64,000 nucleotides of DNA from Cenococcum geophilum 1.58 (taxonomy: Eukaryota > Ascomycota > Dothideomycetes > Gloniales > Gloniaceae). The notes below the pieces were generated by a model that saw only the letters and a list, made by a program, of their open reading frames with translations, searched no databases and was not told where the DNA came from. The position numbers and the translations under genes were made by a program. Numbering within the stretch: the stretch's first letter is position 1; each line of letters starts with the position of its first letter. The stretch covers positions 1,927,813 to 1,991,812 of the forward strand of contig KV748197.1 of assembly GCA_001692895.1 (NCBI GenBank), in the 5' to 3' direction. This document shows positions 1 through 10,727 of this stretch, piece after piece.

Positions 1-946
1 CATCGACAAGAGCACGAGAAGTCGTGTTAATTTAAGAAAGCGTACATTTTGCTTGTTGTGCGGCTTGTACTAGCTCCGGCGTCTCCCCTGGTGCAACATG
101 CAATTTCGCTAATACATATTTGGTCAAGGGCACCATCCAGCGACGAAAAAGGCTGTGCACTCCTAAGCAAAGTATGCGCACTTACAAGAAAGGTAGTCTT
201 TAATTTTTAAGCTTAATTGTAAGAGTTAAACTCGAAGTTCTCTAGTGTGCAAGAGAGTGTACCGCGCTGCGCAACGGGGGGATATCGTACAAGCTGTAGG
301 AAGATTTTGGGGACGCGCGCTCCCCGGGACGCCCAGTATCCTAATTTAGACTAAGATTGGATGGCTTATCTGTGGCTTAGTTAATGGCTCGGCTGAGCGC
401 GTCGATATTCGCAAATATCCACGTCGCCGGTTGCTGCCAAGCCGTGGATATAACTTACGGAGGATGGAGCAAAAACGCATTGCTCTCGAAACCCTAGGCC
501 GGCACGTCGGCCAGCAGTGGTTTGGTTTCAATCCATTGCAATACCGCCATGAGAGATTTCATCAAATGATTAAAATATATGTCGACCAAGGTCGGATATG
601 CTTACCTGTTTTAATGGCTTTCACCCCGTTTCTGTGCCTACCACCCTCCACCTTATGTATATAAGCCAGCTTGAATCGACAGAGTTCTCACTCTGAATTG
701 TCCGGTCAACAATATACAACCTCAAGGTATCGCCAATCATCTCTTGCCACGTTAGTTACACATCCTCCCCGCAATCAAGAGGCTCTGCATTCTCCCTCAT
801 GAGAGCACGGCAAAATATATATGTCATGATGGATCATTCCAACAGTTGCATTCTTCCGTAGAACTCTATTGAGGCGGGACCGTAATAACTTTGTGCCATC
901 TTAAGGCTGTCAATTTAAGATTGCTGCGTCCTCAGCACGATTGAAC
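1..946. other. balanced-composition region upstream of BTB gene
   Basis: This stretch has ordinary host-like base composition. Short open frames occur at about 346-531 (minus) and 431-664 (plus), but they overlap, are under 80 codons and show no family I recognise. It most likely holds the promoter and 5' UTR of the BTB gene, plus intergenic DNA reaching back to the window edge. Confidence 0.4.
658..664 (+). promoter_or_regulatory. candidate TATA box of BTB gene
   Basis: TATATAA lies about 285 nt upstream of the chosen ATG at 947. A start site 25-60 nt downstream would leave a 5' UTR of roughly 220-260 nt, normal for ascomycetes. This rests on the motif and its spacing only. Confidence 0.25.
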
Positions 947-1884
947 ATGGCAATTCCGTTCGAAAAGTAAGTGCGCAAATATACCCTTACATAATCCACC
1001 TATTCTACCCATAAAAGTTAAACTAAGTCGCGACTTTGCCAAATAGAATAATGAACTCCAGCCAATATACCTTTTATATCGGCAAGACGAAGAAACCTTT
1101 CCTCGTGCACGCCGCCGCTATCGCGGACCACTCCCCTGCGCTAAACGCGCTTATCTATGGCCCAACGCTGGAAGCAAATACGAAATCCGTCACGCTCGAT
1201 GATATGGCAGAAGCCGATTTCATCCGCTTCTGCCAATTTGCTTATGCGGGAGACTATAACCCTCCGCCACCTGCTTTAGTCCAAGCGGCAACTATCTCAA
1301 CTGGATCTGAATGGGCAAATACGAATCGCAGGGATGATTTTATGGACAGCTCAGTGCATTCAGTTTTGCCTTGCGAGGAATTGCCCGAACCCACGTACTG
1401 CTGTGAGTTCAACAGGAACGCTAGAAATCGACGCCGGAAAGCGTCATTCAACAATATATCATTCACTCCCGAACAGTCTCGGGAGCTGTTCGTCGATTCG
1501 TGCAAGCCTGTACCCAATCGCTGCATGATCGAAGACTACACACCGGTGTTTCTGGCACATGCTCGCCTTTACGTCTTCGCCGACAAATACGGCATTACGA
1601 CCCTCAAAGTCTTGTGCTTGCAGAAACTTCACCAAACTTTGGTCAAATTCACACTTTATACAGCGCGGATTGGAGATATTCTTGAGCTCACGAGATATGC
1701 CTTCTCTGATGACAACACGCCAGACCGTAAGGACGTGGTTGATGATTTAAGGAGGGTCGTGTTTAAGTATATGGTGAGCGAGCTTGATACAATCAGGAAG
1801 TCTGAGGATTTCATCTCTCTTTTAGAGGAAGGCGGTCCCTTTGCTAGAGACTTGTGTGTTTACTTGTTGAATGAGCGTGAATAA
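947..1884 (+). CDS. BTB/POZ domain protein (two exons)
   Basis: Predicted 285-residue fungal BTB/POZ protein. BTB domains dimerise and often act as adaptors for Cullin-3 ubiquitin ligases; here that role is only inferred. Model: exon 1 947-966 (20 nt), intron 967-1046 (80 nt; GTAAGT donor, ACTAAG-like branch near 1022, TAG acceptor), exon 2 1047-1884. The splice stays in frame and supplies MAIPFEKI, which fits the usual start of this family. Exon 2 alone would start at ATG 1051. Visible features are the BTB core (about residues 12-77) with FLVH at 25-28, SPAL at 36-39 and FCQFAYAGDY at 68-77; a basic patch at roughly 130-140; and a C-terminal helical part starting HARLYVFADKYGI near 176, typical of stand-alone fungal BTB proteins. 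A possible poly(A) signal AATAAA lies at 1975-1980. The frame is intact, with no sign of RIP, although AT-rich repeat DNA begins just downstream. The substrate is unknown. Confidence 0.85.
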
Positions 1885-2040
1885 AACGAAGAGAAAGCAC
1901 CGCAGAGTGGCAGGATAGAATATCGCGATAATAACTACAAAGTATTTATCGTATTCTCCTTCTATATTTATAAAAATAAAAATAAAAATATTAACTATAT
2001 ATAAATATTATTATTATGTAAGAGGCTAGTAAGAGATCTT
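1885..2040. other. AT-rich spacer downstream of BTB gene
   Basis: This is the 3' flank of the BTB gene. It becomes very AT-rich after about 1960 and marks the border of the repeat compartment. No gene is seen. Confidence 0.5.
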
Positions 2041-2206
2041 ACTATCTTATATAAAAACTTTTTACTGCCTACGACGTCTTAATAACCACCAATCCCCACC
2101 CGCATGCTGTGCGACGTCTCTGCGTTGGCTCCACTAAATCCAAAGACTAGCGTCCGTAGGCCAAGTCACTTCGTACAGGTGCGGAATCCGATTTCGACGG
2201 CCTACT
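2041..2206 (+). repeat. decayed inverted copy of the 11.6-12.0 kb repeat
   Basis: The reverse complement of about 11610-11780 matches this stretch along its length, for example the shared GTGCGACGTCTCTGCGTTGG. The differences I see are mainly C-to-T and G-to-A. Homology stops at the same point in both copies, just after a GATTTCGACG(A/G)CCTA motif, so that is a real repeat end. This copy is the mutated one. Confidence 0.7.
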
Positions 2207-2248
2207 AAACAGTGCTCTTATTGATATGGAATATTATTTACTAAACTT

Positions 2249-2365
2249 TAATATTAATATAATATGTTTAATACTAAAAGATATTGAATATTAAATATTG
2301 AATGTTAATGTTAATATTAATACAATATGTTTAATACTAAAAGATATTGAATATTAAAGATTTTT
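2249..2365. repeat. AT-rich tandem duplication, about 60-bp unit
   Basis: A unit containing AATATGTTTAATACTAAAAG followed by ATATTGAATATTAA occurs twice in direct orientation, with a short variant joint between. The rest of 2207-2430 is AT-rich with nothing recognisable. Confidence 0.6.
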
Positions 2366-2698
2366 AGAGTTAAGGTAGTAAAAATAAAGTAAGATATATT
2401 AGTAAATAACTCTTGGGCGTACCTATAAAAAGCTCGGACCCCTAGAACTCGGTTACCTCCCGCTTGGCTACCTCACTAAATCGGCTACACCACTTTGGAA
2501 GCTATTTACACTCAACGAAATTAAATTAATTATTTGCCCTTATATGCTATTTAGTATATTAGCTTCGGGCTTTCTATTTAGCGCATTTTAAAGCTTTAAT
2601 TTTAGCCCCTTTACCCTTATTTCGGCCTTTTTTCCCTCTACCTCTACTATAGCTTTATTAATTAAATCTATATATTTTAGTATTATATTTAAATCTAC

Positions 2699-2933
2699 TG
2701 TAAGCTTTGCAGTGCGAAGAATTGAATGAACGACTTGATTGTGAATGTAGCTCTAGAGGCTCTATATATACACGAAGAAGGTAGAAGTGATGGGGTAATA
2801 GATAGCTGAAATGGGAACGGTAATCTGCCACCAATATTGATCTGCAACCACTATATTGGGTGGCGTTAACGCCATCTCGGAGCCTTCCAAGCGGTGATCT
2901 TGTGTCTCAACGCAGTGTCGGTAGTCGGTTACA
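2699..2933. mobile_element. solo LTR, probably Copia-type
   Basis: A 235-bp unit begins TGTAAGC and ends GGTTACA. It is flanked on both sides by the 5-bp target duplication TCTAC (2694-2698 and 2934-2938). Its composition is balanced compared with its surroundings, so it has hardly been mutated. The TGTAA...TTACA ends suggest Copia; there is no internal region to confirm this. It was probably left by LTR-LTR recombination. Confidence 0.8.
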
Positions 2934-3307
2934 TCTACCATTATCTATTTATATAATTTTGGATTTTTAAGGTCTTTAAGTTATAATTATAAGCTATATA
3001 TCTAAGCGCTTATATATATAGCCTTTATAATAACTCTCTAAAGTTATTAACTTTTTTATATAAAAGTAACTAAGTCTTTTAATTAAGTATATACTTATTA
3101 TAAAGGCTTTAAGCTATATAATATATATTAGAAGGCTTCTTTAGGGTGGTTATATAATTAAATTAATTACCATTAGCTTTTTTAAATTTTAACCCCTTTA
3201 TTGGGGCCCTATTTTTTACCTAAAATTATTTAAAGCTTTTATATAGATTTTATAATAAATACTAAAGATATACTGCTTAAATTAGTTGTTTTTGTTATAA
3301 GGCCTTC

Positions 3308-6071
3308 TGTCGGTATCACCCGGGGGTACTGCAATTGCAATATAAGGTAACAGGTTCTTTGATTCATTCGTGTTCTTTCGCAGAGGATCGTAAGGATCGC
3401 GGTGCCTAAATAGGGGGCTGATGAGTCACCGTAAGGATGACTAATCAGAGACATGACCACGTAACCTCTACTCGTANAGACACTGGCGATATTTACAAAA
3501 AGAAAAAGAAGGTAAGAAAGTATAAAGGAGAAGTATATAGGTCAACAGGTGCTCGGGGCAGTAATCGCGGATGTTCGAGTATTGCGAATATTACGGATAT
3601 NGTAGACGTTGCGGATATCGTTGCGGATATTGCGGATATCGTGAACATTGCGGATATCGCGGTGGAGACAGGTAGGCGCGTATAAGGTGTTACTGAGGTG
3701 TCCCATGACAGAGCGTAGTTAAAGTCAGAACCGAAGGTGTAGCGGCTTTAGAAGGTATAAAAGTCGTCATAGACTATAGGGGAAGCAGGTAGAAGGGCTA
3801 AGTCCTATCCATTATCGTTAAAATAATAGTTAAGGAAGTCGATATCAACGGTAAGGTCGGGAGGGTTATTGTCGTAGAGGTAGGTGGCGCTCTTGCCCTT
3901 ATCATTACTACTCTTATTGTCAACATCACCGCGCCTTACTGTACTAGGTTCCGTACCACTAGGGTCTATACCACTAGGCTCTATGCTACCCATAAGGCTA
4001 TAGGTAAAGGCATCGTTGTTTATAAACATAACTATATTCTTAGCCGTTTTAATCAGTATTAGCCCATTTAAAGTTATAAAGTGCTCAACACCATAGTCGT
4101 CGTAGAAGAAATTGCCGCTAGTAGTAGTCGGAACTATATCCTTATCAAAGTCGTTGTTAATATCATTATCCGCAAGATACTAGTGGACATATCTCTTAAA
4201 TCCTTCTCTTACTTTATTACGTTCTTCTTTAGTATGCCTAGTTAACCAATAGTCTCCTTTCTTACATACAAAGCACGTCCTAGCGTTGTTGCCGTAATGG
4301 TTATTTAATAAGCTTAGTTAAGACGTCAGTTAGTAGTAGCGACGGTTAGTAAAGAATACGTTAGCAGGCTGTTCTATAGTACCGTTAATCTTTTTATAAG
4401 TAACAATTAACGATTATAGGCTGTTTATAAGGCCGGTAAGTATAGTAGGCAGGTTAGAGCAAGCTACCTAGCAAGTAGCGATGTCTTAGCAAGCGACGAT
4501 AAGCTTATTATAGAGGAAATCGTTATTACGGAGGTTAGCGTTAAGACCGTGCTGTAAGTGGCGGAGGTCGTTAAGTAATAGCTATAGGCAGTCCTCTGTA
4601 GACTTACCTTCGCTCTTTATTATCACCGTCTTAAGAGTTATAGCGTTCTACTTTATTAGAACTCTACGCTTATATTCTAGTCCTTTAAAATGGTTGCGTA
4701 TAGCGTTATAGATGCCGTTAAAAGTGACATAGGTTGCCTTATTCTTATAATAGAAGTCAAAAACAATACCGCGTAGCATTATTAGAAAGCCTTTAATCTT
4801 TGCCGCTTATAGTATATTAACTCTATTATAAAGGTTGTTAAAAATTATAAGCTTACGGTCAAAGTTGTTGTCCTTTCCACTATATTTACTTTCCTTAGTA
4901 TATATCTTTACTAGGGTTGCTAAATCTCTACCGTAGTTAATAGTGGCTTTAGCTTCTATTGGTTGTATATTTAAGGTATTTATAGGGGGAGCCGTGACAT
5001 TTATAGGCGAGGGAGGCTCGGCCGTAGGGAGGTTATTTAAGACAGCTGGGGTCGGGGTAGGTACCGTTAAGGGAGTTAATAAACGTAATTTAAGACGGCG
5101 GTTAATAACGTACGAATTAAAGGGTCCTTCGTTGTTAATAAATAGCTTAATTTCTTTATCTAACTATTCTATAGGGTTGTTCTCATGGGCGACGTCATAT
5201 AGTACTTATAGTGCTAACTTACTTTTCTTATTAAAGACCCATACTCCATTACGTTGAAGTAGTTGTTTAAGTCCCCTAATTTTAGACCTATTAGCGTCCT
5301 TAAATATCTACACTATAAAGTTATTAAAGTCCTCTTGGTATACTTCCTATAGGTTTTTATCCTTAAAGTTATACTTAGTATACTTATTAATTTTAAAGTT
5401 AATATAGTTGGTAATATCTTCTACAGTAGTCTTGTCGGTTAGGGTGATCCCATTACCCCAGTTTAGACGTTAGGTTCCTATATCGGATATAACTAGTATA
5501 GATTATAGTGTTTATGGCTTACAAAGGCCGTAAAAAGGAAGGGGGTACGCTAGCGTTTAGGGCGTGCTGTTAACGTAATTTTTGATATAACAGATCTGCA
5601 AGGTAGCAAACGGTGTTGGGATTATAGGTGCTGCTAACGCTGCTAGGTTATTAGATACTGCCGAAGCTGCTAGGGGTACTAGCTTAGTAAAGAGGTCGTA
5701 CTAGGTATTAATTTGCGTAATAGACGCGAACCGGACGAAGCCTTAGTAGGAGCTAGTTCTTTAAGTTCCTAGGGCCTATATAGGAAGGGTTCTCCTTAGC
5801 AAACGCAACACAATTGACGGGCCTTAGTAGGAGCGATCGGGTGTTATCTCTCTTTGTAATAATACCAGGCTCTAATCTGTAATATTAACTAATCAGTGTC
5901 GGTATCACCTAGGGGTACTATAATTGCAATATAAGGTAACAGGTTCTTTAATTTATTCGTGTTCTTTTGCAAAGGATTATAAGGATTATGGTGCCTAAAT
6001 AGGGGGCTAATGAGTCACCGTAAGGATAACTAATCAAAGACATGACTACGTAACCTCTACTCGTATAGACA
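3308..6071 (-). mobile_element. short gag-only LTR retroelement, Copia-like (broken)
   Basis: Two 175-bp direct LTRs (3308-3482 and 5897-6071), TG/CA ends, and target duplication CCTTC (3303-3307 and 6072-6076) delimit a 2764-bp element inserted in T1. The interior reads as gag on the minus strand: a CCHC-type zinc knuckle of the fungal CFVC-x-K-x-G...H-T-x-E-E-R type at about 4230-4310, then an acidic tail at about 3805-4029. I see no room for, or trace of, protease, integrase or reverse transcriptase, so it probably depended on a Copia relative such as Copia F. A short 12-bp-type tandem repeat lies near the left LTR. Broken, with many breaks. All LTR differences I count (about 16) are transitions. 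Confidence 0.75.
3580..3662 (+). repeat. short tandem repeat, ATTGCGGATATCG-type units
   Basis: Imperfect 9-12 bp units of GCGGATATCG/GTTGCGGATATT repeat about seven times inside the left part of the gag-only element. Read in one frame they give an Asp-Ile-Ala/Val-Asp pattern, which is low-complexity and not evidence for a protein. One base (3601) is N. Confidence 0.6.
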
Positions 6072-6156
6072 CCTTCTTTTAGGTCTTATAGTAATACTTA
6101 ATAAAATAGTACTTCTTAATTAGAGCTATATTAGTAAGATATATATACTTTACAAT

Positions 6157-6339
6157 TGTTACGGCTCCGTAACGGATCTAGTCAGGGGGCTCGCTTAAGC
6201 CTTGGCATATATATATAGACGTGTCCTTTTCCACCTTCTGCTTCTTATCTTGATATCCAAGTCCATAGACTACTAATTGTACAGGCTTGTATACGTTCTT
6301 TACGGCGCTCGTGTCTCGATTGACTAAGTCGCTGTAATA
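6157..6339 (-). mobile_element. solo LTR of the D-type family (183-bp form)
   Basis: The reverse complement matches the LTRs of element D (18487-18688) and the solo LTR at 22019-22201, sharing the AGCGCCGTA block and the AAGGACACGTCTATATA block. It is flanked by target duplication ACAAT (6152-6156 and 6340-6344) and inserted in T1. At 183 bp it matches the 22019 copy and is shorter than the 202-bp D LTR, so it is a subfamily. Confidence 0.8.
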
Positions 6340-7376
6340 ACAATTGACTTAAAATATTTTAACTTAATAGAGGAGATTTAAAGTAGATTTAAGGGTTATT
6401 ATATTAAATAAAGTAGCAACAAATGAGCTATATATTGTATATTTTATATTTTATTAAAAACTGAACTATATAATGGCTTATATAGCTATTAAGGAAATAT
6501 AATTAAGCTGTATTACTAAAAAAATTTAATAAATAGCCTAAATATAATCTAATTAGCTATTTAATTATTCTTTTAGGCTATATATATTTAATAAAATACT
6601 TTACCTTAGTATACTTATATTAATTAGGGGTATTTTTCTTTAAAATAAATTAACTGGTTAAGGGTAAATATTATCTTCATAATAAATACCTATTTATAAT
6701 TATTAAACAACTTTATTAATTTTTTTTAAAAGATATATCTTATAGTAATTAAATTTATATATATGCTTAATATAACTCTAAATTCGTCTATATTTAAGGT
6801 ATTTTTTACCTATATATTGACCTTTTTTAAACCCTTTTATAAAGGCTATAAAACTTTTAAATTTACTTTAATTATACCCTATTAATTTATATACCTTCTA
6901 TTAATTAGGTATATATATTTTTATATAAAGATTTTATTTAGAGTAGCTAATTACCTATATTTTACTAAGGGGTTTAGTATTGCTACCTTAACTAGAGACT
7001 TAAGCTGTTATTTTTTTTTATAATTACGTATATAATAGGGAAATTTTTTATAAGTCCTATTTAAGTACCTAATTGGCAAGGAGGGCCTACTATATAGGAG
7101 TTAATTGCTATTTGCATTGGTATATAAATTGTTTTAGTAGTCCGCTATTTAATTATCGCTTAAAATTGCTAAAGGGACACTATATACAAGCACTGCTTTT
7201 TATATACGCTTATAAACATTAGATTTAGAATCTATAATAGCTATATATAAGTTCTACCTATTTTGGTCTATATTAATTAATTCGTTATAGAGAAAATAGG
7301 TTAACAAATCGGTGGTTTAATTCTGGTTAAGTAGTCAAGTTTAGAGGGTAACTAAAGTTCTAAGGGTCCGAGCTTA

Positions 7377-8000
7377 TAGCTAATAAGCATTTATATTCTA
7401 AATACTATACTATACTATACTATACTATATGTGCGGATGGCCTATATAGTTAGTACGCTATATATTACTTTTTTATAACTACCATATTGTAAGAGATTAG
7501 ATATTTCCTAAGGTAGGTATAAATAATATTATTTAAATACTTTCTGTAAGTAGGGGCCTATATATAGTAGTATAATAGATTATAGGCTAAGGAGTCCTCT
7601 AGTAGTTCTAAATCGTATACTAGAGGTTACGCCCCTTTTTAGCCCGTTAGGGACTAGAAACCCCCTTTCCCCCCACTTAACTAAAGGCGGCATATAGGCG
7701 AATTACTAAACACTTCTATTACTCCCCCCTAGACCTTCTAAGATACCTTAAAAGCATAGTATAAAAGGTAGATATACTATAAAGGTAAATAGGTTAGGCG
7801 AAGGCGGAGAGCGTAAGACTAACAAAAAGGATATACCTAGGTTTTCCCCTTACTAAGGTTTTTTTCTATATATAGAAGCTAGTAGCCTGTATAGACCTAG
7901 AAAAGGGACCGCGGGCAATAAATAGAATTAATAATAATAATAAATATTATAATTAGTTAGATTATATAATAATTTTAACTTATGTAACTAATAGAATAGC
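7377..8000. other. AT-rich stretch with short microsatellite
   Basis: A 5-bp (TATAC) microsatellite occupies 7403-7430. The rest is AT-rich DNA right of T1, without recognisable genes or element ends. Composition returns to host-like values at about 8000. Confidence 0.5.
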
Positions 8001-8454
8001 TATGTGCATCTCTGCTTCTTTCTTACTGGCGATGCAGTAGCGCCGTTCTTGACTTTCGTGAATATCTATGAAATATCAATAGAAGGGTTACGGCCAACAT
8101 GCCCTTACTCCCTTAGCATGACTACCTACCAAGGTACTTCGGCCGAATAGTCGGGTATTATCCTTTATTCATGCTAAACTAAGACAACGAGGTATTCAAA
8201 GGCTCAACAATAAGGAGAATTACAACACGTAAAGATCACAAAGAATCTTATCGCAAACATAAACAGTGACCGAGCACCTAAACAGGGTTCTAAATCTAGC
8301 ATTAAGAATCTACGGATGTAGCAGGAGACTTAGATTGTATAGTTCCAAATCTAGGTGAATATCTCCTGGCGAATGCGCCGCAAATGGGTTCCTTAACACT
8401 ACAACTGCCTGGAATATATTTTCATGCTACTACCGCATTACATCCACTGTACGC
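8001..8454. other. 3' flank of the C2H2 gene
   Basis: Balanced composition and no open frame I can support. It probably includes the 3' UTR of the minus-strand gene that ends at 8455. Confidence 0.4.
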
Positions 8455-10356
8455 TTAGCAATCCCAGTATCTCACCATCTCAGGATCGAAAGCATCATTG
8501 AATTGTGAGTCGTGTTCACTATTGCCTTGAGAAAACAGCCCAGCTCCAAGCCCAATGAGTTCTGATTGCATATCCAGACAGTGGGTGCGTGGATTGCTTT
8601 CAGTTACATTAGACTCCACATTATGGGTGCGAATCGCAGTATGTGAAGGGCTGTTTGAATATGCCAAGGTCGGTTCCGCTCGTGCTCCGTCATACATATC
8701 TGGTGCATGCTCTATCGACTGATAACCAGAGTCTTGGCCTTCGTATACCGTATAGTCAAATTCGGTTGGCGGAATATATTTGTCATTTAAGGCCAAGGCC
8801 TCAGATGTTAGAATTTGTGGGACACTGAGCAGATGGTTGGATGAAGTGTTGACATTGGCCATGGCGAAGGAACCTAGTCTAGGACTGTCCGGGCTTATGA
8901 GCTTGCGGGACGTCTCAAGACTGGTCTCTGGTGACTGTGAGGTAAACTAGCATGATTAAGTTATATAAGATCCTTATGAGCAGCTGAACAATTCACACTC
9001 ACCTGAGATTCTGCTAGGGAAAGTTTGGGACTAGTTTGGTTGATATGCGGCGCTGGATTAGAAAGATTGGAATTAGGCCGGCGGCTCAATTCTGGCTGAC
9101 CGACCGGCGAATGGCAAGTATGCAAAGGGGGGTCAACGGTGTTCTGATTGACCATTCGGTTTGAGAGGCTTTTAATACCTCTTACTGGTTGCGTGGCGAG
9201 GTGACGTGGCGTCAAATAGTCATAGTCTCACTCAGGTTAGCTATTCGCCAATCAACGCTGTGGACGTATGAACGAGTAACTTACACGGGTTAGGTATACA
9301 AATTTCATTCGTGCTTGGAAAAAGAAAGCGGTAGATACTCGCGCACTTTTCCTCTGCACTTCCGGTCTGTCCTTGTATAATTGAGTCTTGAAAAAGAAGA
9401 TCCTGCTCTTCTCTCATCCACTCAGGCTCAAAAATGGTCAGGTCCCTTGGAACACACTTCCTTTCCTCTGCATGCTTCTTTTGAATTCGCTCGGCATCGG
9501 CACGAGTCTTACCATTAAACCTTCGCTTACATACAATGCAACAAAGGTAGGTTCGCGAATGAACTCTCTTCAAATGCTCCCTGTCTCTCCAGTTAACTAC
9601 TATAATTCAGAATATCGTAAATGGAATACCTTACACAAGTTTTCCAGGCGTCGGGAAGCCGAAGCGTTCAGTGCAAGAGTTTTTTACATATTCATATCGC
9701 TCAGGGTTATGCTTAGTGAAGGGACAGGCGAGCCCAATAATGTTAGTACGAAGCACAGTATCAGCCTCGGCCTTATTGCATTCGCTGTCTTCATCTAATG
9801 TAAGAGATCGCTTTCGATTCGGAAGTGGCTTCTTGGCTCCCTTTGAGTTTTTACCCTTCTGTCGTTGCGACTTATCAGGGTGCTCATTGCAAGGGCTTGC
9901 TGGCTGATTTATAAAATTGGCAGGTTTTAAAACATGCATTTGAGGTTTTTGGACAACGCAGCCGGCAGTGAGTACGCATGCCTTCCTGAAACCAGCAGGA
10001 TTCAGCTCCAAGGAGTCAATCCACAGTGCGATATCATCGGTATTCTGAGCGCGCTCATGCCCACTGTATTCATACTCCAATTCGTCGGGAAGTGCTAGGG
10101 TTTCTGATGGATAGACCGATTCTGCAATTTTTCCATCATTTATTAGAGATGTGGTGGACCTGGGCCTTTGGTCTTTCAAAGAATTCACCCCCAGTGGCCC
10201 GCAGTAGTGCGGTATATCGTCTGTGCTAACGATCGAACTTATGCTTTCTGAGTGTCCGTCCGAGAAATGATGGTACGGTAAACTTGACGGCACCTCGCCT
10301 ATGGCTTGGACAACGTAGTCTTCTTGAAATTGCCAGGTCGGAGGCTGGGCTCGCAT
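8455..10356 (-). CDS. fungal C2H2-type zinc-finger protein, at least four exons
   Basis: Minus-strand gene; supported exons are 10356-9635, 9580-9285, 9226-9003 and 8934-8455. Introns are 54, 58 and 68 nt with donors GTAAGG, GTAAGT and GTGAGT; the second has a clear CTAAC branch site just before its acceptor. All joins keep frame and give 573 residues. A basic stretch KKPLPNRKRS (about 175-185) may be a nuclear signal. The finger region (about 210-290) runs ACPFTKHNPERY...C...HLKRVH, then CCIVCKRRF and a later H/C set. This is the atypical spacing seen in fungal proteins annotated as C2H2-type domain-containing, followed by the IPNPYYDYL segment that often follows it. The C-terminal half is Ser/Thr/Pro-rich and low in structure. 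Role: a DNA- or nucleic-acid-binding regulator is inferred; no target is known. The start is the first in-frame ATG, but the frame is open upstream to about 10532 and looks coding, so a 5' exon is probably missing. No RIP damage is seen. Confidence 0.75.
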
Positions 10357-10727
10357 ACTACAACAGTTAGCTTGCAAATCATGACCCACGTCACTAGAGT
10401 CCCATACGCAATCGGCATCTAATTGTCGTATGATTGATTGAAATTTCTCCACGGGATTGTTATTAGGCCTTCCGGTGTACCTCAATCGTTTCGTATTACT
10501 CGAAAATAGATTGACACGGCAGGAGTCGCCCCCCGATCAGTGCCAGACGACTCCCCTGAGAGCGTTGACCCGGTTCGTCTCCCAAGAAGAAGGCGAGCTT
10601 CGTTCGGCTCTACTTTCTCACACCTCGCCCACGCGATACGACCCCCACACCCGGTCCACGGGCTATCCTCGCAAGACTCGCGAAGCCAGCGCTGGATCGT
10701 GTACGAAGGCGCCCGCTTGCTACTCAT
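10357..10727 (-). other. candidate 5' exon and intron of the C2H2 gene
   Basis: Upstream of ATG 10356 the same frame stays open to about 10532 and encodes a plausible protein stretch (VEKFQSIIRQLDADCVW). A second minus-strand frame starts at ATG 10727 (MSSKRAPSYTIQRWLRES...). A donor GTGTGA at 10623 and acceptors ending at 10499 or about 10482 would join them in frame. The first choice gives exon 10727-10624 plus exon 10498-9635 and a 655-residue protein. The sequence cannot decide between these or exclude a start further up. The plus-strand frames over the same region look like shadows. Confidence 0.35.

Larger units (their letters stand above)
2431..7374 (-). mobile_element. Fot1/pogo-like (Tc1-mariner) DNA transposon T1, decayed and interrupted
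   Basis: Terminal inverted repeats start AGCTCGGACCC(C/T)TAGAAC and can be followed for about 45-50 bp (left 2431-2480, right about 7325-7374). TA follows the right end; the left flank is not a clean TA. Removing the three inserted LTR pieces (2699-2933, 3308-6071, 6157-6339) and their target duplications leaves about 1.75 kb, the size expected for a Fot1-type element. On the minus strand at about 6990-7190, six-frame reading gives a stop-riddled stretch resembling the N-terminal helix-turn-helix/CENP-B-type part of pogo/Fot1 transposases (a VP-x-x-L motif, then ANS and EE spacing). The catalytic part is not recognisable. TIR pairing is clear; family assignment is moderate. Confidence 0.55.

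Noticed and set aside
431-664. 77-codon plus-strand frame before the BTB gene
   Set aside because: Short, overlaps an opposite-strand frame, ends at the TATA-like motif and matches no family I know.
1254-1750. Alternative frames inside the BTB gene
   Set aside because: The BTB frame has clear family motifs; the others are shadows.
2250-2365. Possible telomere-like or centromere-like AT repeat
   Set aside because: Only two copies of an AT-rich unit; no TTAGGG repeats or long satellite anywhere in the window.
9388-9907. Plus-strand frames over the C2H2 exons
   Set aside because: Shadows of the minus-strand exons, which have consistent introns and a recognisable finger region.
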